Shown here one piece after another: positions 33,484 through 45,272 of a DNA stretch of 64,000 bases. How positions within the stretch are numbered: position 1 is the first letter of the stretch; each line of letters begins with the position of its first letter. The position numbers were made by a program, and so were the translations under genes. Source of the stretch: Amanita rubescens (Eukaryota > Basidiomycota > Agaricomycetes > Agaricales > Amanitaceae); assembly GCA_015039365.1 (NCBI GenBank), contig WION01000204.1, positions 1 to 64,000 on the forward strand, read 5' to 3'. The notes below the pieces were generated by a model, which saw nothing but the letters and a program-made list of their open reading frames with translations, had not been told where the DNA came from and ran no database searches.

Positions 33484-35212
33484 ATGGCCGAATATGATCT
33501 AACGAAGACTATCATTCCTTACCTCGACCGTCATCTCGTTTTTCCTCTACTCGCATGGCTTGTCGACAATTCCCTATTCCCCATAAAAGAAGTGCAGATC
33601 GCACAATACGAGCTTGCAAAAGGGACGAATATGCATGATTATGCGGTGTCCCTGTTTGAGCAGATCCATCCTGATGAGCCGGTTCCCGAGGGTGAGTTTT
33701 TCGGTTATCTCACATCTCACCGCTATGTTGATATTGACATCGCCGTTTTTGATCATAGAGTTCGCAAGTAAAAGGGAAGAAGTTGTGTCCACGAATGAGA
33801 GGCTGCAGAACGAAGCTCAAGCTGTGTTGAACGTCATTGAAAATCCCGACGTAGCTCAGTCTCTGCGGCAGGATAAGATTCAAAATTTGCAGTATCTAAA
33901 AGATAACTTTGGTGTGCGTGCTCGTTGCTATCTTACTTGATCTCATTGCGCTTATCTTTCTTTCATCCCCCACAGCTGACGCTAGAACAAATCAATGCCC
34001 TCTACAACTTTGGCCAATTTCAATTTTCATACGGAAATTACAGCGGATCCGCGGACTATTTGTACCACTTTCGCATCCTCTCTACCGATATCGAGCGTAC
34101 GACCTCTGCTCATTGGGGTAAACTCGCTTCAGACATCCTCACCGGCAACTGGGAAGTCGCTCTCGAAGAACTAAACACCCTCCGCGAAGCCATTGACAGC
34201 CGTGCCGCCTCTTCCACACCCAGCTCCAACCCTTCCTCAACATCCTCAACAATCATCAACGACCCTGCGCTAGCCCAGCTTCATTCCCGGACTTGGCTGG
34301 TCCACTGGTCTCTCTTCGTCTACTTCAACCACCCGAATGGCCGAACGCTCTTGCTCGACACGTTCATGGCTCCCGCCTACCTCAACACCATCCAAACCGC
34401 CTGTCCATGGATCCTCCGCTACCTTGCCGCTGCCGCCATTCTCTCCCGCAAAACTTCCTCAGCCCAACAAGCTCCCGGCGCACCCGTCTCATCACGTGTG
34501 CGGAACGCCATCCGCGACATCGTCAAAGTCATCCAGATGGAGGAGTACCAATACCAAGACCCCGTCACGTCCTTTTTGAAGGAGCTCTACGTCGAGTTTG
34601 ATTTCGAGGCTGCCCAAAAGTCGCTCAAGGAAGCTGTTGATGTCGTGGTCGGAGACGATTTCTTTTTGGGAGAGTTTAAAGACGACTTTTTGGACAATGC
34701 TCGGTATTTGATATCAGAGGCATATTGTAGGATTCATCAAAAGATTGATATTGGGTGAGTTTTTTTTTCGGGTTTTCGGAAGACGAAGGCTTTAGGCATT
34801 GATGACTCCGTGCAGGGACTTGTCGGAGAGACTTAATCTCTCACCGGACGAAGGCGAGAAATGGATCGTGAACCTGATTAGAGGGACACGGATGGGTGCA
34901 GACGCCAAGATTGATTTGGAAAAGGTGCGTTTCGTCTTGCGCGTGTAGGGGCCAAGTTGTTGAAAATTGGTTGGTTATTGCCAGAATGTCATAGAGATTC
35001 ATCGGCCACCACAGCCTGTGTACCAAACTGTGATTGAAAAGACTCGTGGATTGGCGCTGAGAACTCAGGCAATTGGGGCAGCTGTTGCACGTGCGGGAGG
35101 TGCTATGCCGTTTGAGCAGCAGCAACAGCAGCAGGTGGGAGGCGATGGAGTGCAGCAGGAGATGGTTGAGCATCAGCAGCAAGTGCAGCCACAGATGGTG
35201 GCGGCAGCGTAA
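33484..35212 (+). CDS. INT6: Eukaryotic translation initiation factor 3 subunit E (eIF3e/INT6 type), 492 aa, 5 exons
   Basis: Exons 33484-33691, 33759-33913, 33976-34754, 34816-34924 and 34985-35212 join in phase (1479 nt, 492 aa). The protein matches eIF3e throughout: [20 protein letters not shown] at the N terminus, [11 protein letters not shown] and [20 protein letters not shown] before the helical repeats, and a C-terminal PCI domain with [20 protein letters not shown] and the [20 protein letters not shown] winged-helix end. eIF3e is part of the eIF3 complex that brings mRNA to the 40S ribosomal subunit. Two low-complexity parts are unusual but plausible: a Ser-rich insertion near residues 195-215 and a Gln-rich tail. 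This is the only clear housekeeping gene in the window. Confidence 0.95.
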
Positions 35213-37037
35213 CCACTAGTTGTAGTTGAACTGTAAATTCTCTTGTTGCCACCCATCTTTAACAAAGGGTGATCAATGACTGCTCTCAGAACGCATATTC
35301 CTCATTGGGAGAAGATGTATGTCCGTTTGACGCGGGTAGGGCATTTCTCCCCGATCTCGAGGTAGATGGAGGATTTGAGCAATGAATCCCGGAGCAGTGC
35401 CAGAGGAGATGGGTGGTGATCGTTGCTGTAGACGAGGTAGAGGTAGCAGAGTAAAAGCGGCGGGCGGCGGAGGCAGCGTTGCAAGAGATAATAGTGCCAG
35501 CAACCATCACGGTTGCACCTCTGTTTCATGGACGTCCCGGCGCTTTGAATCTGTGTAGCTCGATGAGTGTGTGAAATTCTCTACATCGGACGAAAAGATC
35601 TCACCAGGTGCATACGACGACGACCTAAAACACCGGTTCATTCTCCCAGCGTCCCTGTCAAATATAAAAACTATTTTCCCTACAAAACCAGTATTAAGAC
35701 ACTTATTTTCAATCAACGTCCAACACTTACCGTCGTATTCGCAAACTTCATCACATCGCGCGCATAAGTCGAGACGGAAAATTGCATCCCTCCGGCATGA
35801 CCATCTTCCCGTCGTTACTCTCCCCTCCTTGTCCGTTTTCGGAGATTAGCTTCAAGTTCCTTGGTCTTTTTAACCAATCAGTCCTGAAAAAGTGGCGCGT
35901 AAACGACGCCTGCTGCACCGCACTTTGTCGCTGTTGACCGATCTTTCGGAGTCGCCTCGTCACGTCACCACCGCTCAAGAGCTCAACTGATTCGGGTTTT
36001 CCCTTCCCATGTATAATGTTCTACGATGCCATGCCCGAGTGGAAAGACTCAAGGTTGGATTCCGCGAGGTTTGACGCGAGAAGGATGAAGCTGAGATAAT
36101 CTGAGGACTTGGGTAGAGCTGAGCATGCCTTTTCAGATATTGGTGGGGGAGAGAAGGCGATATTACGTTGCTCCTGTTGCGGCAACATGTCATTTTATTC
36201 CGCTTTCCAACTTCTTGCTAGCCCTATTCCTCAGACGCCTCCTCCGGCAGAATGAAAGTATGTTGCGTATGACCAGTTCTTCTTCTTGTGTCCCCGCCAA
36301 AGATAAAACAGGCCGGGTATTGGGTCGAGTGTGGACTGCGATGCTTGTCGTTGACGTGGACCGCGATCTGGAACTTGCCCGCGGTTTTTTCGCATAGCCT
36401 AAATGTCTAGGTTGGCATATGTCCGATCTCCGTCGATGACGAATGGTTCTGCGTAACTGAGCGTAAATTCTTTAACTCGAATGATGAGAGAAGCACTCAC
36501 CGTCCGGGAGTCGACCATCCTATTCTGCTTTCCAACTTGCTAGCCTTAAAAAATCGGCATCAAGACACCGTTTTCAACTAATATCCGCACTCACCAGCAC
36601 ATTAACATGCCTCTTCATCGTACACGTAAGTTGGCACAAATGGCGTGCCTTCTTGTATCTGCCGTTCACCACGATGGTTATGGTGGCCATCTCTTTCATC
36701 CCTGTTCCTTGAATCTCCCATCCATGGCCCTGCTCATAATACAAACTCGGTCGTCGAGTCTTATCGCAATTCTCCTTTCTTGCCCATTTCCGGGGAAATG
36801 ACATCTGCAGTACCGGATTTTGCCGCTGTTAACCGAGATGCGGTTCTCGGGAAGCCACCAGGGGACATGCAGTGATGGGCATCCCCACCTACTTGAAGTT
36901 TGTTGTGGAATGGGTATATCTTAACTTATTAATATTTAGATTTTACAGTATAAATACTCTAATTTTTATTTTTATAGTGAAGCTATAACTTCATAATTAA
37001 TTATAAATATTTGGAGTATTATAAAATTTTAAATTAA
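35213..37037. other. Intergenic region between eIF3e and the Ngaro-like element
   Basis: No gene is supported on either strand. 36,910-37,035 is A/T-rich and abuts the first base of the retroelement repeat. Confidence 0.5.
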
Positions 37038-37240
37038 GTGGGTTTAAACTTGTTTACTGAAATCTAATAAGGAGGTGACACCTTGTGCCGCGTCACATTC
37101 TCATGCCGCCGTGCCCTTCTCCCTCCTCACGTGCCACTTAAGTGGCTACTACCTTGTCACAAACCGATCTCGACACACTTGTTGGTGGGGGAAAACCAGA
37201 ACCAACTGATGTCTCACACGTGGTCCTGTTTGTTCCTCCC

Positions 37241-37475
37241 TGTTAGTGAATACTGGCAAATTCCGAGCCCACCACTGATGTGTGATGCACATGCGGAAGT
37301 TGCGTGCAGGGCACGCCCCCCTTTTTTGCTTGCCACTGTACATATTTCCTACTATTCCTTTTATTCCTATTCCCTTTGTTCCTATGTAGTATAAGTAACT
37401 ACGAAATACAAGACTCCCCTCGCACGTTTGCCGAGGGTCCCTGTTAACGTCACATGTCATGTCTCACATCCAACA
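37241..37475. mobile_element. Solo LTR (235 bp) in repeat A1
   Basis: It begins TGTTAGTGAA and ends CATCCAACA, with a perfect 5-bp duplication CTCCC on each side (37236-37240 and 37476-37480). The A2 repeat at 58.3 kb shows the empty site (TTCCTCCCACCAGG), which proves insertion. No internal element remains, as expected after LTR-LTR recombination. Confidence 0.9.
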
Positions 37476-37540
37476 CTCCCACCAGGTTGGTTGTCCCTTA
37501 CCCATGCCTTTCTTCCCGTTTCACACAGTTTACTGATTTC

Positions 37541-37947
37541 TGTTAAATATAGAATTATATTTATAGAATGATTAACTACTGATTGACTACAATCAATGTT
37601 ACTCATATCGCTCGTGTCATCCTTTATGTATGACAAAGAGATGACATCATAATGACTTCATTATGATATCATGGTGACATCATGATAGACTCATGATCAC
37701 ATCTTATGGTGTGCTTAGCACGCCATACCTTCTCATCTATACTATACGCTTACACATATGTAGACACATATTTGTCCTCTCTTAGTATATAAACCTGTCC
37801 TGTATCGTAGAATAGGACAATCCATTCTCTTCCTCTTACTATCACTACTACGCCGAAGGGTAGTGCTAAGATCATATCGCAATAGGTAAGCTATTGCACC
37901 TGCTCATGCTGTGGACACGCTCTCGCGTAGACCTGTCTTCTTCGTCA
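37541..37947 (+). repeat. 5' LTR of the copia element
   Basis: 407 bp. It contains a TATATAAA box at 37,785-37,794, a likely promoter. It differs from the 3' LTR at about position 37,614 (GTGTC against GCGTC). Confidence 0.96.
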
Positions 37948-37951
37948 GGTT

Positions 37952-39397
37952 ATGGGCCCCGCCGTCGATATTGCCAGGACCCACATCGCCGCTCGCTTGC
38001 TCGTCATTCGACATGATGTCCCACTGGTATAGTATCGCAGCGAGCCTGATATGGTCTTATCATCTTGATATCACTAATCCTTGATATGGCATATGTACTA
38101 ATGACATGCGCCCGGACCCTAGGGCTTTAGGGGGATCTCCTAGACACCCAGGGATAAGGGTACTACCTATGTTTCTCGACGCTGGCATGGCAACGTCGGC
38201 CCCCACAGAGTTATACTTGCCCTCTGTGATGTGACTGGGGTATTCATGCACGATATAACATCATAAGCCCCTAGAGGCTTTATAATACAATATGGCTCGT
38301 ATATAGAAACTTCTAGTATAAAGGACGTGCTGACACCTCATTGTGGGTGGTACACGCAGTCTATTAAGGATGCGCCCTTAGGGACTCCTTTAGTCGGAAT
38401 GATCGATAGGATCATTCTAAGTTTGGGCTCTATGGTGATCCCATAATCCCATTTAGAAGTTTCATATTGATTACCGGTCGTGCTCATATAATGGTCTGGG
38501 GGGTTTATGGACCAGACATTATTTCTATTTACAATCACAACGGGTAAAACCGTGGTTCGCCCAAGAGTGCTAGAGCCAGCGATTGACTTTGCATGTCATT
38601 TACAGCATTCAGGGATAATCCGAGCTTTCAAGACCGAGTGGACCTGTGGACCTGAGCTTTATCAAAGCTTGGCTTGTAACTAAGTTACTCAGGGTCGGTT
38701 GGTTTAACCGAATATAGACTGTACTCGTAACCGAGGAACTCTATATAGTCTGACATTCTAGTCTATGGCACCCTGGTAACTTAATAAAGACGAATTAGAC
38801 TTTTAGCTTTAATTAAGCTTTAAAGCTCATTAAATTCTCTTTTAGGAAAGAAAACTGGATTCCGAAACTAGTACTCCGCTACCAGTTTACGAAGCCGAAG
38901 GAGAATCATTTCCTCCTACCCGGAGATTACCTCCTTCTTACGACGCTCCAATCCCACCTTTTCCCTTAATCTTAGGGAACCGGACTTTTATTGATACACC
39001 GGCACCAATTCCATCTTCGTCCTATTCTAGGACGATAGTTCGTGTTGTCAACCCTGACACCAGATTCGGTGTCACAACTCGTGGACCTGTCACAGTTCAC
39101 GATCGAAGAGATCACTTCCTAGCCGCGCGACTTAGAAACGGCCGCACCTTACAAGACGAAATAATACATCGTCGTCGACAAGCAGCTATCGAAGAAGGTG
39201 TTCCGCCCACCTTAGATCTTTGGATTCCACCCAGGGGCACTTCAGTAGCCCAACATATAGCAAATAGGCGTACACGCCGTAATCTCGAAAGAGATAACCA
39301 AGAGGTCAAAAACCTTGAAAATCAAAGAAACTTCCGTTTCTTTTGGCGCCTTTTGTCCACCTATATCATAATCATCACCGCCGCCTTCCTCGTCTAA
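37952..39397 (+). CDS. Extra spliced ORF upstream of gag with a C-terminal membrane segment (about 208 aa)
   Basis: A frame from 38846 to the TAA at 39395-39397 has 183 sense codons without an ATG near its start. It is preceded by an acceptor-like CTCTTTTAG. A 25-codon exon at 37952-38026 (ATGGGCCCC...) ends at a donor-like GTATAG in matching phase, implying an 819-nt intron. The product is Pro-rich at first (PLPVYEAEGESFPPTRRLPP), then basic and helical (LARLRNGRTLQDEIIHRRR-like), and ends in the hydrophobic stretch STYIIIITAAFLV. Its stop is one base before the gag ATG (TAACATG), so gag might be translated by re-initiation or from another transcript. I do not recognise the protein, and copia elements normally have no ORF here. 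The splice is unproven. Confidence 0.5.
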
Positions 39398-39398
39398 C

Positions 39399-42300
39399 AT
39401 GTCTAACGACTTGACGATTCCCAGTTCCATTCCCGTTTTGAATGGAACTAACTATAAAGAATGGGAACGCATGATGTGTTTCCTATTACAAACCAAAGGT
39501 TTATATCGGTACCTAAAAACCGATTATGTTCGTCCAAGACGGATAACGCCGTTGGAACAATTCTATCTGGATACAGGGGTTCAAGCCTTTGTTCCAGCTG
39601 TTCCAGCAACAGCAGCAGTTCCAGAAACGGAAACTGAACATGCGATACCCGCAATGCCGGCACAACCGGCACAACCCGCCATCACTCAACAAATGATTGA
39701 TGATACAGAGGCTATCAAAAAGGCCTATGATGATTGGGTCGTCGAGGATGATCGCATCCTCGGATCCATAAACATGAAATGTACTGCTACTATACAGCAG
39801 ATCAATGAACATGTTGTTTCTGCCCGAGTTCTATGGCAGAACTTAGCAGAACAATACGGTGTGACAACATCCGCCGGTATTTACAATGATTTCCAATTAG
39901 CAATAAATTGGAAATTCCAAGATAAAAAGGATCCCACACAATCCTTAAACGACCTCCTTGCAATAATTAACCGCTTAGCCTCAAGCGGAATTACATTGCC
40001 TGCAAATGTACAGGCAATGATTGTACTTTCAGCTGTCCCCCGTCATTGGGACAATTTTGCCGCTGTGGTTCTTGCTACAACAGAACCATCGGATCTTACG
40101 ATCCAAGGGATACTTCCCTTAATTCAGAATGAGTGGCGCCGAAGGCACCCTGAATCTGCCGCGACGGCAAATACGTCGCAACAACAGCAGCAACCATGGC
40201 AACAAGTACGTGGTCGAGGACGAGGACGTGCTCGCGGACGTGGCCGCGGAGCAGGTCGTGGACGTGGGGGGAGGCCTTATTCTAGGCCTCCACAAGGCGC
40301 TCAAACACCGGCTCCTACTGCTCCTCCCGCAAATCAAAATTGGCCGGGCAAAGTTGAGGGCCAAACACGTGGTCCTAACTGGGAGAGGAACCGAGAACGC
40401 CGAAAGGCAGATGCAGCCGAGAAAAAGGCTGCCAAAGCTGCAGAACATACTATGAGTTCTGCACATACCGTCGCCCGTATTGGGCCTTATGAAATCACTG
40501 AGCCAGTTGCCGGCTCTAGCAAAGGCAAACAAAAAGAAAAGGACGAACAGGACTTTGAGTCCTATAAATCGAACCGAGGAATGGGGATATCGTCAGACGA
40601 TATCGATTACAAAAATATGGATATAGATCAGGAAGCTGAACTATATTATGACGATTATTACTATGAAGATAACGGCGAACAATGGTATGAAACCATTAAG
40701 AAGCTGGAAATGGCTAACTTTCTCTTTATAGAGGCAGCGATGAAAATGGTGTTCCCTAAATTGGGACATCATCGTCGTACTATAAATTCCTTCTTTGAAC
40801 AATCTGTACTATATGATAGTATAAATTATAAAGAAAATTTTGACGAAACCTGCCTCGTAAGAGATAAGTCGAGTAATACTGCCATTTATAATGCAAATAT
40901 GATTGAACGATCATATAATATTGGTAACATGTTTAAGAAACCTTTTACATGTTTAGCGGTCAATAAAAGAAAATTTAAAGATAAAGTACATCCGACATGT
41001 CCCTGTCCGGAATGTGTTGAGAAACGTACTGGAGATACACTATGGATGTGTGACTCCGGTGCATCCGATCACTTTACCTTTAGTAGGAAAGACTTCTCTG
41101 AATACAGAGAATTTCCTGCAAATGAAAACCACAGTGTTAAAACTGCTAATGGTTTAGATCGTCTTGAGGGACTTGGCACAGTTATTCTTGAACACAAGTT
41201 ATCCACAGGGGAAACAACACTCGTAAAGCTCTTCCCTGTCCTATATATGCCACGGGCAACTGCACGTTTGATTTCAAACGGCAGATTAATCCGACAAGGA
41301 TTGACTTGTAAACAAGATGAAAAGATGGTAGTCTTTTCCTTTACAGACTCGGGTAGAACGTGTATCGAAGGACATTATCTTATGCCCGATGATACATTAG
41401 TTTACGCTCGAGGTAGGATTATCATAATGAATCCTACACTGGTTTCCGGTCCCGGCTTAGCCAACAGGAATTCTAAATTGATTCTTGGAAGACCGACTAA
41501 GAAACCAAACGCAGAGTCTATAGAAAAATTATTAGACTACGAGACCTGGCATAAACGTTTTGGTCATCCATCTAACGAAGTCTTTTCGAAGATACCGTTA
41601 AATGTCAATGGATGGAAAGAAGTTACACTTCCAGAAGGAAAACTACGTTGTGAAGGTTGTCTAAAAGGCAAAATGAAGGCAAAACCTTATAAATTGTCTT
41701 CAAAGAGAGCTACTCGTCCATTTGAGTTACTCCATATGGATCTTATGACCGTACCGGCCATATCTTACCACAAATACAAATATATTGGTGTTATCATTGA
41801 CGATTTCACCTCGTATACGTGGATTGGTTTATTAAAAACTAAAGATCAAACTCTAGAATATTTTACCGGATGGTATAATGAGTTTGTAGATCCTAAACAA
41901 CCTATTTCTCACCTCCGTTCTGATCGAGGGGGGGAATTTGTAAATAAAGCCTTTGAAGAATTCCTTAAATCCAAAGGAATTAAACATCAACAGACAGCTC
42001 CTTACACCCCACAACAAAATGGTCGCGTTGAACACATGAATCAGACTTTGTCTGACAAAGCTGAAGCTATGCGATTAGACGCAGGATGTCCGAAATCTTG
42101 GTGGGAATTCTCATTCAGAACGGCTGTGCATGTGTACAACCGCACTCCCCTAAAACGGACTAAATGGAAGACCCCTCTGGAAAACCTTCTTAATAAAAAA
42201 CCAGACGTATCATACTTTCGAGTATTTGGATGTGAAGCCTGGGTATTTATCCCTGATCAACGGAGACCGGATAAGCTGTCCGAAAAATCCGTTTTATGCA

Positions 42301-43256
42301 CTTTTGTAGGATATGAATCAGGAACCAAAGGCTATAGGTTCATGACGTCGACAAACACACTGGTCATATCCTCCCAGGCTACATTCTTTGAAAACAGGTT
42401 TCCGCGCAAAGGAAAGACTGCAGATATAATTACTGAAGATCTTGGTCCGATCTGGGAGGCGATTCCTCAAAAGGAACCTAACCGTCCTCCACAAAATTTG
42501 GATTTAGATGACTTACTCCCAGAGAACCGTAGACGTTCTCCGAGCCGAAGACGCTCACCAAGTTTGGATCGAAGGGGTGCATCTCCTGATCGACAGCAGT
42601 CAGACCCTTCTGATGATTCAAACGATGATGATGACGGTGATGAATTTGCCGATCGTCGAAGAGATTTTTTGGATGATAATATCCAAAGGCAAAGGGAAGA
42701 AAGAGAACAAGAAAGACGTGACAATTATCGTAGACAACGCGATGATTGGAAAAAGGGTCAAGGAATTGATAAACAGTCTCGTTTACGAGATCAATTCAAA
42801 CGTCAAATGAGTGATATGTTTAAGAAACGTAAAACTCCTGAACCCTTTAGACGTACTTCCTCTCCACAAATAAAGGAGGAAACCCCTGCTCCTTCTAGGC
42901 CTATAACACCGATACCATACGTATCTAGGCCACCTTCGCCTCGTAGTCCTATGGATGAAGATAATCCCTTCTCTTTGAATCAAAGGGATCGTGATGAAAT
43001 AGAAAACCCATTTATGACGGATCGAGAATTTGATCAATTTGAACAACGTCAAAGAGATCGTTTTAGAGAATTTGCTCAGAGACCTAGACCTCCTCCACCG
43101 ATCATATCTGATCCTGGTCCACCCTCTGTACAAATAGGTACCTCGCCAGTTCTGGTACGTTTTCCAGTTCCAAGGGTACAAAGAGACAACGCGTATGGAG
43201 ATAAAACTCCTGCACAAATAGAAGTGGAAATTCAGCAAAAGCGAGATGCTTTATGA
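39399..43256 (+). CDS. Copia Gag-protease-integrase polyprotein, stopped by an in-frame TGA (1285 aa)
   Basis: The start ATG is at 39399. Gag begins near residue 14 (GTNYKEWERMMCFLLQTKGL), followed by a helical Gag region and an Arg/Gly-rich box (RGRGRARGRGRGAGRGRGG) at about residues 268-290 where a CCHC knuckle would be expected. The protease motif LWMCDSGASDHFTF is near 550. The HHCC integrase head (ETWHKRFGHPS and CEGCLKGKMK) is near 713-750. The DDE core has LLHMDLM (about 779), SDRGGEF (about 840) and PQQNGRVEHMN (about 877). A long Arg/Ser/Asp-rich spacer follows before the TGA at 43254-43256. The same frame continues after the stop. Confidence 0.93.
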   Translation: MSNDLTIPSSIPVLNGTNYKEWERMMCFLLQTKGLYRYLKTDYVRPRRITPLEQFYLDTGVQAFVPAVPATAAVPETETEHAIPAMPAQPAQPAITQQMIDDTEAIKKAYDDWVVEDDRILGSINMKCTATIQQINEHVVSARVLWQNLAEQYGVTTSAGIYNDFQLAINWKFQDKKDPTQSLNDLLAIINRLASSGITLPANVQAMIVLSAVPRHWDNFAAVVLATTEPSDLTIQGILPLIQNEWRRRHPESAATANTSQQQQQPWQQVRGRGRGRARGRGRGAGRGRGGRPYSRPPQGAQTPAPTAPPANQNWPGKVEGQTRGPNWERNRERRKADAAEKKAAKAAEHTMSSAHTVARIGPYEITEPVAGSSKGKQKEKDEQDFESYKSNRGMGISSDDIDYKNMDIDQEAELYYDDYYYEDNGEQWYETIKKLEMANFLFIEAAMKMVFPKLGHHRRTINSFFEQSVLYDSINYKENFDETCLVRDKSSNTAIYNANMIERSYNIGNMFKKPFTCLAVNKRKFKDKVHPTCPCPECVEKRTGDTLWMCDSGASDHFTFSRKDFSEYREFPANENHSVKTANGLDRLEGLGTVILEHKLSTGETTLVKLFPVLYMPRATARLISNGRLIRQGLTCKQDEKMVVFSFTDSGRTCIEGHYLMPDDTLVYARGRIIIMNPTLVSGPGLANRNSKLILGRPTKKPNAESIEKLLDYETWHKRFGHPSNEVFSKIPLNVNGWKEVTLPEGKLRCEGCLKGKMKAKPYKLSSKRATRPFELLHMDLMTVPAISYHKYKYIGVIIDDFTSYTWIGLLKTKDQTLEYFTGWYNEFVDPKQPISHLRSDRGGEFVNKAFEEFLKSKGIKHQQTAPYTPQQNGRVEHMNQTLSDKAEAMRLDAGCPKSWWEFSFRTAVHVYNRTPLKRTKWKTPLENLLNKKPDVSYFRVFGCEAWVFIPDQRRPDKLSEKSVLCTFVGYESGTKGYRFMTSTNTLVISSQATFFENRFPRKGKTADIITEDLGPIWEAIPQKEPNRPPQNLDLDDLLPENRRRSPSRRRSPSLDRRGASPDRQQSDPSDDSNDDDDGDEFADRRRDFLDDNIQRQREEREQERRDNYRRQRDDWKKGQGIDKQSRLRDQFKRQMSDMFKKRKTPEPFRRTSSPQIKEETPAPSRPITPIPYVSRPPSPRSPMDEDNPFSLNQRDRDEIENPFMTDREFDQFEQRQRDRFREFAQRPRPPPPIISDPGPPSVQIGTSPVLVRFPVPRVQRDNAYGDKTPAQIEVEIQQKRDAL

Positions 43257-45250
43257 GAACAGTTAAAAGATAAAACTCCGAGTTCTTCAACTCAGGATCC
43301 ACCGTCAGCAGACAGGAACCCTGATAGAATGAATGAATCTGCTTCTCTACTCAAAGAAATCTTCGCTTTAAAGTCTGAATTAAAATCTGCGGAACATGAT
43401 CATTTAACTCGAATGATTAATGAATCTGGAAATGAATTCCTTCATTTCCTTCTAAAAGCGGCTGTTCCCCTTGTTGATAATATTCCATATGACTATAGAG
43501 ATATATCTAAAATGCACTCCAGTAATCCTCAATTGTATAAACAATGGAAGATTGCAATGGATGACGAAGTTTAAATCTCTTCAATCTAGAGATATTTGGG
43601 AGTTAGTTGATCTTCCAAAAGGACGAAACCTAATCAGATGTCGTTGGGTTTTTCGACTTAAAAACCGATGGACGCAAAAAAGCTCGCGTCGTAGCTAAAG
43701 GTTTTAGTCAACGTCCCGGATTAGATTACGATGAAACATTCTCGCCTGTAGCGAGATATGAAACAATCCGAATACTTCTGGCCACATCAGTGCTTGAAAA
43801 CTGGGATATACAAGCCCTAGATGTAAAAACTGCCTTCTTATATGGCGATCTTGATGAAGATATTTACATGGCCCAGCCAGAAGGTTTCGTTGTAAAAGGA
43901 CAAGAATCTAAAGTATATAGGCTGAGGAAAGCCATATATGGATTGAAACAGGCATCATATGCCTGGAATAAACAAGCTGATAAATCGTTGAAATCATTGC
44001 ATTTTGAGCGATGCTTGTCTGATTCTGGCGTTTACGTTCGTAAAGGCAAGAATACTATCACGATATGCATATTGTATGTCGACGATATACTCTTTATGGG
44101 AAATGACGATTCCACCATCGTATCCATTAAAAAGAAATTTATGGAGATGTGGGAATGTCGTGATCTTGGAAAGATCAAAGAGTATTTACGAATCCAAGTC
44201 AATTACAACCGTGATTTAGGATTCTTAGTCATAGATCAAGGTCCTTATGCCTTGAAGGTTGTCAAGCGATTTGGACTTGAAGATTGCAAGTCTGTACGCA
44301 CACCGTTACCTGCTGGGTATGCTCCTATAAAGAATGAAGGAGAATGCACACCACAGGAACGTTCTTATTATCAACAGATAATAGGATCCCTTCTATATCT
44401 CGCCTTAGGAACTAGGCCTGATATAATCTATGCAGTAATTTTGATGTCCCAATTTTCATCAAATCCGTCCCAAGAACACATTCAAAAAGCCTTGTATATA
44501 GTCAAATACATTGCTCATACCTTAAACGTAAAAATCGTTTATAGCGCCAAAGGCAATAATAAATTTAGAGCCTACGCTGACGCTGACTGGGCCGCTGATC
44601 GTAATACACGACGATCTATAAACGGTTATGTCTTAATGTTAGCTGGTGGTGCGGTAGCTTGGACGAGTAGAAAACAAAAGACTGTAGCTCTGTCTTCGAC
44701 TGAAGCAGAATACATATCTTTATCAGATGCTGCAAGACAAATTGCATGGGTTGAAAATCTATTTTACGAAATAGGTGCACCCATTAAAAGCATCTTACTT
44801 AGTGTAGATAACCAAGGCGCTATATTTTGGGCACAAAATCCTGCACAAGAACATTGTTCCAAACACATAGATATTCGCTATCATTTCGTTCGCGAGTTGA
44901 TTGAGACTAAAAAGGTAGTCCTCGAATATATACCAACAAACGAACAGAATGCGGATCTCATGACTAAGAATTTATCCTTTGAAAAGGTCAAATTCTTTAG
45001 AGAACGATTGGGACTTTCTTTAGAAGAATATCCAACTTCAACAAATTCCTTAATCAGAAAACCAGATAGGATGGATTCTGATGAAATTCGTGATTTGACG
45101 AAATTAATTCTTGATTGGCAAGATCTTGAATTAGATGGAATAGACCGTCTATCACATGAGAAGTTGATGGAACTTCTAGAAAATCTCATTGACGATTTTG
45201 AATCGGCTATAGATCCTTTCTATGATGAGAACATTATAGACTTTAAATAA
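43257..45250 (+). pseudogene. Copia reverse transcriptase and RNase H, frameshifted
   Basis: The frame continues after the TGA and then shifts twice, near 43,573 (a T-rich site) and near 43,664 (an A-run), before an open 486-aa stretch from 43,790. Reverse transcriptase motifs: WDIQALDVKTAFLYGDL, FKQASYAWNKQ-like, and the catalytic ILYVDDILFMGND near 44,075. RNase H mot: YADADWAADRNTRRS and LSSTEAEYISLSDAARQ near 44,580-44,740. The ORF ends with a TAA at 45248. Apart from the breaks the enzymes look complete. As sequenced, the element cannot make a full polyprotein. Confidence 0.9.
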
Positions 45251-45272
45251 AGGATATCTAAGCGAAGGGGTG

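Noticed and set aside
39448..43302. Minus-strand ORFs of up to 151 aa inside the copia element
   Set aside because: They are antisense to the Gag-Pol frame and carry no recognisable motifs.
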